From positions 32,501 to 96,500 of the forward strand of contig JACVVK020000337.1 of assembly GCA_018292915.2 (NCBI GenBank): a DNA stretch of 64,000 nucleotides. The letters run 5' to 3'. Below are positions 55,487 through 64,000 of this stretch, piece by piece. Every line of letters starts with the position of its first letter. Position 1 is the stretch's first letter. Under the pieces are notes generated by a model. That model searched no databases. It worked only from the letters and a program-made list of their open reading frames with translations, and was not told where the DNA came from. Source of the stretch: Batillaria attramentaria. Taxonomy: Eukaryota; Mollusca; Gastropoda; Batillariidae. The translations under genes were made by a program, and so were the position numbers.

Positions 55487-56094
55487 GAGCTAACTTCAAC
55501 CCTGTTCCGGGTCCGTCGCTAACTCTAGTCCCTGCGACGACGCCCAAGTCGGGATAACCAAGACAGAGCCGAGCTAAGTGATACCTAAGAAGGACAAAAC
55601 AAAAATACTCGGTGACAAGGAAAATGGACAGTTGTAAACAACTTTGAGGTCCCAGTGTTATTTCACAGTGTGCACAGAAGCGGTGAAAACTGTCGCATTC
55701 ACCAGCACAGTACATTTTCGGCCTGTTTAGAGATATTTGCCTGCATGAGTTGTCTCCAGTACATACACAGACCCGCAGCATGCATGCATTTTTCGTGGCA
55801 GCTATGTGCTCTGCCACGAAAAATGCGTGCTTGTTGCGGCAAGGGAGACAACTCGTGCAGGCAATAATCTCGAAACAGGCCGAAAATGTACTGTGCTGGT
55901 GAATGCGACAGTTTTCACAGCTTCTGTGCACACTGTGAAATAACACTGGGACCTCAAAGTTGTTCGCAACTGTCCACTTTCCTCGTCACCGAGTATTTTT
56001 GTTTTTACCTTTTTAGGTATCACTTAGCCCGACTTGGGCGTCGTCGGAGGGGCCTAGATTTAGCGAGGGACCCGGAACAGAGTTGAGTTAACTC
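55487..56094. mobile_element. Foldback element FB1, complete
   Basis: An almost fully palindromic element of about 600 bp. The ends are CTGTTCCGGGTCC and its complement GACCCGGAACAG. The arms of about 290 bp include CTAAGTGATACCTAA, CTCGGTGAC(A/G)AGGAAA, CAAAGTTGTT-type, TTATTTCACAGTGTGCACAG and CAGCACAGTACATTTTCGGC. The centre is TTTTTCGTGGCAGC...CTGCCACGAAAAA. No coding capacity. Other copies at 29105-29395 and 60135-60590. Confidence 0.85.
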
Positions 56095-56099
56095 TATCT

Positions 56100-56350
56100 T
56101 TGCTATGTCAGCTTCCGTTTTGGAACAGTTTCTCTCGTGAGCGCGTCTGTACGCTCGAAATACTCTGTCTTGATGATTAGTACAGCTCTTAATGCGATAC
56201 AATGGTGTTTACACTTAACGCGAGCGGTCGAACATTCAAGTTCTACGACTGACTGTTGTTACACTTCTAAGACCGGCGCTCAGTGTGGTCCTTGTATCAT
56301 CGCGTACGCTTCTGTTGGCTCAGTGCCAGCATTATAGCCGCTGTCACTGT
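56100..56350 (+). repeat. R5 copy abutting FB1
   Basis: GTTTCTCTCGTGAGCGCGTC, GATTAGTACAGCTCTTAATG, GCGAGCGGTCGAACATTC, GCTTCTGTTGGCTCAGTGCC and GCCGCTGTCACTGTCC. Reverse orientation to the copy at 26105-26350. Unique sequence follows to about 57290 with no gene recognised. Confidence 0.7.
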
Positions 56351-57309
56351 CCCTGTGTGTAAGTGGTGTGGAGAGCTCAGAACGACATCAGTAGCATCAA
56401 CCCCTTAAGGCAGTGTTCAGCTGTGAAGCACTTCGTGACAACTTCCGATGGAAAAAAAAACACAAAATCATACAACAAATCAGGAGGGTTTTCTTTTCCT
56501 CCAACACAATTTTCTGATGTCACTTTAGTTTGATTTTTACACGTCATGCACACAAACAAGAAACATCAACAATTCGCATGCAGCAGCAATGCAAGAATTC
56601 GAAATTAAGCAGAACTGCAGGCACCTTAGTGATCACAAACATCCGAATGGGAAAGTTACGTATACTGGCCCCATCCACCAAACAAACAATCAACAACTAT
56701 AACACAGTTTCAGTAACATTATCAAACTGTCAACAACAAAAAAGCGCAGTTTATCAGGAATGTCAATCGCAAAGGCCATTAAGACAAAAGAACAACAAAT
56801 CGTACAGATCGTGACAGCCAATCAAATCAGACAATAAAAGAACAGCATAATGCAAAGGCCTTGAAAGCCGCTTAGACAACAGAACAATACAAGGACCTTG
56901 AAAGCCTTTCAGGTGAACATTACAATGTAAAGATCTAGCAAGATACAACACAAGCACACATCCATTTAGAGGAATGGAAAGTTTCTGTAAAGTCGCCAGA
57001 AACAAAGCGCTCACGTGACAGACACATCAACGTCCGGTACACACCGTCTGCCGTGCACTGTCAGTCACAAGTTACATCTAACCGAACATGTAGAGTTAGT
57101 GTGAGAAGAACATGACAAATGATTGACTTTGCGTGAAGATTACTGGCCGGGATCTCATGTGTGAAAAGAGACAAGATTAGACTGAGATTTAGCTGCAGTA
57201 TCTGACTTCTTACGACTAGCATTGGCGTTTTGTCCCTGAAATAGTCACAGACCTATCGTAGTCCCTCGCTTATGCATCTCGTACTTTTCCTCTCTCTCTC
57301 TCAGCTTAT

Positions 57310-57420
57310 AAGGGACGGCACGGGTCAACGTTTCGGCTTTCGTCTTCCTCAGGACACAAACAAATTTTTTTGTGTCCTGAGGAAGGCGAAAGCCGAAACG
57401 TTGACCCGTGCCGTCCTTTG
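57310..57420. repeat. Near-perfect inverted repeat, 50-bp arms
   Basis: Arms at about 57310-57360 and 57370-57420, differing at one or two bases, around a short A/T spacer. Each arm contains GACGGCACGGGTCAACG, TTTCGGCTTTCG and CTTCCTCAGGACACAAA or their complement. Confidence 0.9.
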
Positions 57421-58597
57421 TGAAAGTTAAGTGGTTTCTGTCCCTTTTATGTCGCTTTCATTTGCTTAACTTGTAACCACTTCGCAGTCATTACCGTTTC
57501 CTTTTCTCAGCTTATAGTCAAAAATAGTCTTGGACTTACGCCAGGTCAGGGGCCAGAACTGTTCAGACAACTTCGCGAACGTCAGATCGCGGGATGGCGC
57601 AAGACTCTTTTAACGGAGCATGACCACACCCGCCGGGCTATTATCCGTACATTCTGGTAACTCGTGAAATCCGCGCTGCGTCGAAATCATTGTGGTGGTA
57701 GCTGCCTGGCAGAAGGGCTGATGGGAAAGTGGTCCATGCACATTCAGTCACGCTGACTATCCAGAAATGTTGGTGCGCAGATAGAAGACGTAAGAAAAAA
57801 ATCAATATTTCGATGCTTCCTAAATTACAAGGCGTTTGAAATATAGCGCGAGGTCTTTTTGGTCGTTTTTTCCCCCTTATTCTTTGGTTGTAGTAGTAGT
57901 TGTTGTTGTTGTTGTTGTTGTTGTGGTTTTGTTTCTTGTTTTTTTTTATTCTTAATTGTATCAGGTGTCAGCTTTTAAATATTTCGTAGATATCCACAAA
58001 ACGCTCGAATCCTTGAAACTGTCTATCAACAGAATATTTGGAGGTGTTGGTGACAAACTGCACGCAATTACGCACCAGTCACAAAACCACTACAATAATT
58101 ATTTACTTGTCTCAAATCGTATTTGCATTTCTGCCGACTGTAGTATGGCGCGGGGGTGAGGATAGAGGTGGGGGGTGCGGCTTCAAAAGGCGTTCGAACG
58201 AAACAGCTGCATTACATGTGGTACTTCTGCTTCGAACATTGTTCCAGTAGGGACCATGGTTAGAAGATCAGGATTGCCGGTGACGGTACCAGCTAAGGGG
58301 CACAACTACCTGCGCTAATCAAATCTCAAAGTGATCCTTCACACTGTTACTTCCCCTGACGTGTAGGCCAGTGAAGCACGCATATTCACAGATGGAGACA
58401 GCAATGATTCTTGCAGATGAAAGAAAACAATAAATTATGTCCTCTGTAAGCAGAGTCTTGCTGTGTCTCTACATGCCTACCTATATCAAGCAGCTAGTAA
58501 GTATCTATGACTATCTTCTATTTCCGACAACATTACCGTGTTTGTTACAAACGTGTACGTATAGTCAGATCAGATTACTAACTTGAACGTTCAGTTA

Positions 58598-58843
58598 GTA
58601 TAGTTCGCCCGTTAGGGGGTGCAAGTGTATACTAGTCAATTTCGTCGATATTTCGCATAAAATAAATTCGTAGAACGAAGTCAGCGGCTACGTGACTTCA
58701 CCTCGCCAGACCCCGGAGTACATTTGAACCCCCTCCCGCGTTCCAGGGATACAGTCGCCCCTCGTTAGTGGACGACTGTTTATGCCGAAATATCGACGGA
58801 ATTGACTGGTATACATTTGCACCTCCTAACGGGCGAACTATAC
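58598..58843. mobile_element. MITE with about 65-bp inverted ends
   Basis: The left end GTATAGTTCGCCCGTTAGG, GGTGCAA, GTCAATT and CGTCGATATTTCG is repeated inverted at the right end, with about six differences. 246 bp in all. The centre is unique and non-coding. Superfamily not determined. Confidence 0.8.
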
Positions 58844-59479
58844 CAACTAAGTATTACTAACTATTTGCAAAAACGAATGATCAAAAAGGCACGTGTTTCG
58901 ATTTTCCACTGATCGGAGCAAACCGTTTACGGTTGCCTAGATGTGACTATGATAACAGTGGCAATGTTGAAACAATGGCAAGTCGATAATGGCAATAGTG
59001 ACTCTCAAACGTTGAATACAAACACACGAGGAAAGGGGCCAAGCCGTGCGGTAATGCCGCGTTAAGATAAAATATGAATAAATGACTGTACACAGCAAGA
59101 GCTATGCGTAGTAACACGTCAGTTTGTTATCACCAAAGCAGGCCACGCCCCCACGCGAACAAAACTCTCGTCAGGAATGTTTTATTACATAACAATTATA
59201 ATCATAAACAAAATTCCAGTCATACAGTAAAATCTGTAGTCTCCGTATTTACAGCACGGGAATATTTCGACTAGCGTGTAATGTACAAAACGACTTTGAC
59301 TTCTGCACAACTGATGGTATTGTGTTTCAATGTTTAGATAGATGATTGTCCAGATAATGATTTGACAAGATTGCAAATGTGTCCACACTGTCACGACCAA
59401 GGCGAGCAGCAGGGGACTAGACTAGGCTGGGACTTCTCTAGAATCACACTTACTGCTTGGCCGCGAATTAGTCTGTGTT

Positions 59480-59915
59480 GTTTGCGTGGCGTTAAAGATC
59501 TAAGCTCCCAACAAAAAGCTTTCTGAAATGTGACAAAAAATTTACAGAGTCGACCGTGCAAGCACAGTCAACTCTGTCACAGTTGCAGAGTTTTCAGCGT
59601 CCATGAAACCGCATTAAAAGCCAAGGGCAGCCTGATTTCACAGCTCAGTTTGCGTTTTGACACTGAGGGAGCAAGATCGTGCAGCACTCAACATCCGCTA
59701 GACACTGTAGCGAAGTGTCTCGCTCACTGACCAAAAGCCAAATAATGTCACGGCAAACTCGTGCCCTGGTTTTATAAGGGTCCCCGAAGCGCTGAAAACT
59801 CTGCAACTGTGACAGGGTTGCCTGGATTATGCACCGTCGAAGGAGTCGCAGTTTTAAAACACGGCAATGTTTGCGGCTTTTTGCTGAGATTGCAGACCTT
59901 TAAGCCCTAAACACT
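59480..59915. mobile_element. Foldback element FB2
   Basis: Arms of about 110-120 bp. The inner parts match best (CTGTCACAGTTGCAGAG then TTTTCAGCG); the outer parts TTAAAGATCTAAGCTCCC and CAACAAAAAGC match more weakly. The internal segment is non-coding. Single copy in this window. Confidence 0.65.
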
Positions 59916-60014
59916 CGCTCACTCACGCACCCAGAGTAACTGCCGCGGGGACTATCATTAGCGTTTTTGAAATAGTCAAAGACTTGCCCTAGTCCACGCT
60001 ATGAACCTCGAAAT

Positions 60015-60019
<5 letters not shown>

Positions 60020-60060
<41 letters not shown>
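60020..60060. repeat. (CT)n microsatellite
   Basis: About 20 CT units. Confidence 0.95.
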
Positions 60061-60061
<1 letters not shown>

Positions 60062-60134
60062 ATCAGCTTAGTCAAGCTGAACTCTGTATCATCGGGCTTC
60101 ACCCTCTGCACAGAACCGAAATCGGCTAGCCGAG

Positions 60135-60590
60135 ACCTGCGCCGAGTCGAGTGATACCTAAGAAGGGAAAAACAAAAATACTCGGTGACAAGGAAAGTGG
60201 ACAGTTCTGAACAGCTTTGTGGTCAACGTGGTATTTCACAGTGTGCACAGAAGAACATTTTCAACCTGAGTAGAGATTATTGCCGGCATGAGCTGTCTCC
60301 CTTGCCGCAACAAGCACGCAGTTTTCGTGGCAGAGCACAAAGAAATGCATGCATGCTGCGGTTCTGTGTATGTAATAGGGACAACTCATGCAGGCAATCC
60401 CGATTCTAATCTCTAATCAGGCTGAAAATGTACTGTGCTGGTGAATGCGACAGAACTCACCGCTTCTGTGCACACTGTGAAATAGCATGTTGACCACAAA
60501 GTTGTTCAGAACTGTCCACTTTCCTTGTCGCCGAGGGTCCCCCCCCCCCTCTCCTTCTTAGGTATCACTTGACTCGGCGCATACGGCCGG
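60135..60590. mobile_element. Foldback element FB1, second near-complete copy
   Basis: Both arms present: GAGTGATACCTAAGAAGG, CTCGGTGACAAGGAAAGTGG, TTTCACAGTGTGCACAGAAG on the left; GAAAATGTACTGTGCTGG, CTTCTGTGCACACTGTG, CTTAGGTATCACTTGACTCG on the right. More diverged than 55487-56094, with a C-run at 60540-60550. Confidence 0.8.
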
Positions 60591-60597
60591 GGTGAAG

Positions 60598-60615
60598 AGG
60601 GGGGGGGGGGGGGAG

Positions 60616-60677
<62 letters not shown>
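60598..60677. repeat. G-run and (TG)n
   Basis: G-run 60599-60613 and (TG)n of about 29 units to 60677. A GGGGGCCC-rich stretch to 60800 follows. No gene is seen from here to 61330. Confidence 0.9.
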
Positions 60678-60678
<1 letters not shown>

Positions 60679-61334
60679 GACTGCCAAGAATTATGTCCCT
60701 CTCCTCTTACCAAAAGCAAGGGGGGCCCAAAGATATTCGGGCCCCCCTTCCAAAACTCGAACGGGGGCCTGGGCCCCCAAGGCCCCCGTGGTTCCTACGC
60801 CCCTGTCATGGGCAATCTATCGTGATGAGCATTTTTTTTAATTATGCGGCGTGATATGACCATTCTCCATGCACATAAAAATTCTCTGTTTGTGTATATA
60901 ATATCTGTTTTCCATTTTAACCGTACACTTTGGATATAGGTCTGTGAAATTGTTAGCGTCTTGATGGACCGAATTTAAAAAAAAAAAGAATCCTTTGGAA
61001 AAAAAATAAATCTGTTCGAAAACGAACCTGCATTTATTATGTGGTAAATGATTTATTCCCTTTCTTAATACTTAACACACATAGTCTCCATGTCTGCATT
61101 ATGTCTCGGTATAGTGCGTTTAACACTAGCCAGCGAATTTCGGCGATCACGTTTTTTGATGGACCCACTTTCTTATGCCTATCAAAGAGATAAAGTGGAC
61201 TGATTTCGATACCTGACATTTTTCGGCTCGCGTTTTCACTGAAAAAAAAAAATTCACTGATGCCGAGAAGAAAGGGAAAAACTGAGAACCCCCTACAGTC
61301 ATGAAATACATTAGGCCGGTCAGTAATAGGGTCG

Positions 61335-61460
61335 CCACACGTTGCGATTCTGCAGGCCTACCAAAATGCCCTCAGGGCAAATTAAATTCGCTTGTAGCGG
61401 GCACTTTCCGGAACAGAGCACGGTCCTAATTTTTCCTCGCCACGCCAGCAAGTCGCCGCT
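61335..61460 (-). repeat. Dispersed repeat R6, second copy
   Basis: Reverse complement matches 54130-54258, including CTACAAGCGAATTTAATTTG and AGGCCTGCAGAATCGCAACG. Confidence 0.65.
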
Positions 61461-61512
61461 GACCATGCTTCATGTGTTTGGAGCGCCGGTGTAGGAGGCA
61501 AAAAAGACTTCC

Positions 61513-61668
61513 AGGAAAAAAACACAGGGAGTGTAAGTTTCCTAGGAAAGAAACACTGCAATCTCGGAGGGAGTGTAATCTTCCTAGGAAAATAACACTC
61601 CCAGTGTTATTTTACTGGGGGAAAAACACTCCTGTAGTGTTTTTTTTTTTTTCCCGCAGTGTTATTTT
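61513..61668. repeat. Cluster of short palindromic GTGTT/AACAC repeats
   Basis: Two copies of GGGAGTGTAA then (A)(G/T)(C/T)TTCCTAGGAAA(A/G) then AACACT, and further inverted AGTGTTATTTT and AAAAACACT blocks. They can fold into alternative hairpins. Confidence 0.7.
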
Positions 61669-61799
61669 TCCGACTATACCTGGCCGGCGGTACAGCTGGT
61701 AGCCAAAGTGTGTCGCAACGTATGACCGCAACCCCCGCGCAATACACAAGCGGGTGCCTCGCAGGCGCTCCACGTTTGACAAGGCCTTAAGACAGGGTA

Positions 61800-63420
61800 C
61801 AACTTTTCCCCTTCGATAAGTATTTTAAAGGAAAGTCGCGCCATTAAAAAAGTTAATCGCCGAAAAGCATTGGCGATCGCAATGCCAGACGCATTGTAAT
61901 AGGTTGAGTGATGGAAAACAGCGAAAGAAAGAAAGAAACAACCAACAATGAATAAATTAGGCGAAAAAGATCCGGGGTGAAAACAAAACATTTTATCACA
62001 CGTCCAGAAGCGACATAATTATTTCTCACAGTATTAATACGCAAATCATAATTATATTTATGCCATTTTACTAACATCTTACCGTGACTTTTCCAATTCT
62101 TTACGCCGATAAATTAAGGACAAACGGTGACCGCAAAAACAACAACAGCAAAATAAACTGTTGAAGCTTTTTTTTTTGCGTGTGATTGCCATTTTTCATG
62201 CAATGCACTCCATTGCAATGAGCAAATGTAAAATGCAAGCTTAGCGACGTAATATTATGCAAAATCGAAAGGTAACGGGCACAAAATAAAATTTAATAAC
62301 AAATATATTGAACAAGTGAAAGGCCTTTAGATCTCAAAGCGAGGCAGACACTTTCAGCGAAGAGAGACACGACGTTCACACGCCCAACAGTGAACAATAT
62401 TCAAGACAGACAAACAGAGAGACAGACAGACAGAGACAGAGACAGACAGAGACAAAGAGTGTCGATGGCTGGCTGAAGCGACTCGCGTGCATCGGCTACG
62501 TACCAGAGATGCAAATTTAGAGGACAACGCTATATATTCCTCTTACACATAACGTTGCAGATGACACCCTAGAAATGCTTTAAAATTCACACACACAAAA
62601 AATCACAAAAAATCAGGCAGCCATAGACTCATGTGTAGAATAAATTCCAACAAATTCCGATATTCCGTTTTTTGGCAATGTTGGCAGCGACCACATACCC
62701 CCCTCATTCCACGGTCGTCTGCTGGCTCCTGTGCCAGCCGCGCTTGAATACAAATAGTCCACAAGCCAGCCTCATTTTTCCTAATTTTACTATTACCTGG
62801 CATGAAACTTGTTTACAAAGCCAACAAAAAGCACCAGATTGCCTTTTTTTTTTTTTTACTCTGCACACACATTTTGAAAGGGGCAAAGATTTTCTACTAT
62901 ATTTAGCGGAGTTCTTACTACACGACCCGGAAGCTAATACCGGTCTGTAACCTGTTAATGCGCTGTAAACCACATAAACGGACGCGTGCACGGTGACTGT
63001 AAACCACGGGGGCGTTTGTAACTTAGATGCTTCATGAGATTCGATGCAGTCTAGGTTATCTCTCATGTGGCACGAATGGAACATAATGATTACATAAATA
63101 CAGCCATCAAATCCCATTTTCAAAGTTACGTAGTCAGAGGCACAGTCGCGATCGATGCAACAGTGTTGTTCAAAAACTCTGCGTCAACTACAGTCAGCAA
63201 ACAAAAAAGAAAGAAGAAAAAAATGGCGCCAGTGTTTCTTAATCACCGGTGGGCAGATTGAGGTCACTGCGTGTAAAAATATACATCAAAGGCTAAAACA
63301 GTTAAACCTGAAGTTTCTGAACACAGCAGGTAACAAGAACAAGTCGGTAAACGGTATCCGGGCCCTTGATCATGAACTCAATGGCGGCATGAGAGAAGCA
63401 CAGCTAATTATCCTCTGACG
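61800..63420. other. No gene recognised; (CAGA)n at 62403-62453
   Basis: AT-rich unique sequence with one short GACA/CAGA tetranucleotide run. Confidence 0.5.
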
Positions 63421-63425
63421 CAAGA

Positions 63426-63511
63426 CCCCTCCCCCCCACCACCTAACCTGCCCCCCCCCCCCCCCCCGCCACCCACCATCACCATGAAAAAAAAGGGGGG
63501 GGGGGGGGGAG
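63426..63511. repeat. Poly-C and poly-G runs
   Basis: C-runs at 63428-63437 and 63451-63468 and an A-run/G-run at 63486-63510. Confidence 0.95.
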
Positions 63512-63758
63512 GCGTTCAGCTATAAAGCTATCCGGGTTTTCTCGGTCACAAAGGACAATACTCGCTCGGAAGAGAGGGAGCGTTATAGCTTCGTGGCGGA
63601 ATACGCACTTTCGCGCAAATTCTGACTCCAGCACGTTACATGTAGTAGGCTATCAGTTATTTAATTCAACTCGGTTCACTCTAAAGAGAAGTCTAGGGTA
63701 CAATGTCCCGCAAGACAGACTGTGACACCCTTCATTCACAGATATCAATTCACACCTT

Positions 63759-63821
63759 TCAAGGTCACATTCTCTCAAGGTCAAGATCACTCTGGGTCAA
63801 GTTCGTCCTCTCTCAAGGTCA
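63759..63821 (+). promoter_or_regulatory. Three TCAAGGTCA nuclear-receptor half-sites
   Basis: Exact TCAAGGTCA at 63759-63767, 63775-63783 and 63813-63821, with GGGTCAAG between. TCAAGGTCA is the extended monomer site of ERR and NR5A/FTZ-F1 receptors. There is no gene nearby in the window, so function is open; it may be a degenerate tandem repeat. Confidence 0.3.
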
Positions 63822-64000
63822 AGATATGGTGGGTATGGGGGGGGGGGGGGGTATAGGTCATCTTTCTGCAAGCATTGTATGAGTTTGTTTTCAGCAGTTC
63901 TCCGCACAAGGATTACGTCAGACACTGTAAAATAGTGGAAATAGCTCACATCCAGATGGAGCACGCGTGTAGTCAGTTTCAATCAAAATTTATACATCGG

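Noticed and set aside
57370..57420. Hammerhead ribozyme (CTGAGGA ... GGC GAAA GCC GAAAC)
   Set aside because: The core resembles CUGANGA and GAAA, but there is an extra unpaired A before stem II and I could not find matching stems I and III with a cleavage site. The long inverted repeat explains the sequence better.

Overview
The window looks like nuclear DNA of a lophotrochozoan animal, most likely a marine gastropod mollusc. Evidence: genes split by GT-AG introns, a TATA-box, 5'-UTR-intron and polyA architecture, thousands of bases of (GT)n, (CA)n and (CT)n, many tRNA-derived SINEs, LINE 3' ends, MITEs and foldback elements, and receptor families typical of molluscs. The species is not determined; a littorinid-like caenogastropod is only a guess.

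Layout. (1) 1-8.1 kb, minus strand: three exons of a hormone-receptor-domain (HormR/HRM) receptor. They join in phase, and the gene continues off the left edge, where any 7TM region would lie. Its 6.5 kb intron holds a 27-bp minisatellite of 121 units (3487-6759). An unexpanded single-unit copy of the element that carries it lies at about 9.9-10.2 kb on the other strand. (2) 8.1-30.7 kb: no gene recognised with confidence. It holds SINEs, LINE tails, MITEs, a 5S-rRNA-derived SINE and microsatellites. A piggyBac-like TTAA MITE sits in a roughly 200-bp tandem repeat whose other units preserve the empty site. (3) 30.7-44.5 kb: three copies of a small gene for a secreted glycine-rich peptide (78, 87 and 87 aa). 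Copy 1 (+) and copy 2 (-) converge; copy 2 and copy 3 (+) diverge. Each has a TATA promoter, a non-coding exon 1, the whole CDS in exon 2, and a non-coding exon 3 ending in AATAAA. Copies 2 and 3 encode the same protein although their introns and last exons have diverged. (4) 47.5-53.2 kb, plus strand: five exons joining in phase into a 964-aa Methuselah-like class-B-type 7TM receptor. It has a signal peptide, a Cys-rich ectodomain, seven membrane segments and a Ser-rich tail. (5) 53.3-64 kb: LINE 3' ends, two foldback MITE families, a 246-bp MITE, a near-perfect 50-bp-arm hairpin and a cluster of TCAAGGTCA half-sites; no gene seen.

The strongest candidate for something undescribed is the glycine-rich secreted peptide cluster. 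Its exon 2 appears to be kept uniform, probably by gene conversion, and it sits between two peptide-receptor-like genes. No functional link between the peptides and the receptors can be read from sequence; the peptides could equally be shell-matrix, mucus or silk-like material.
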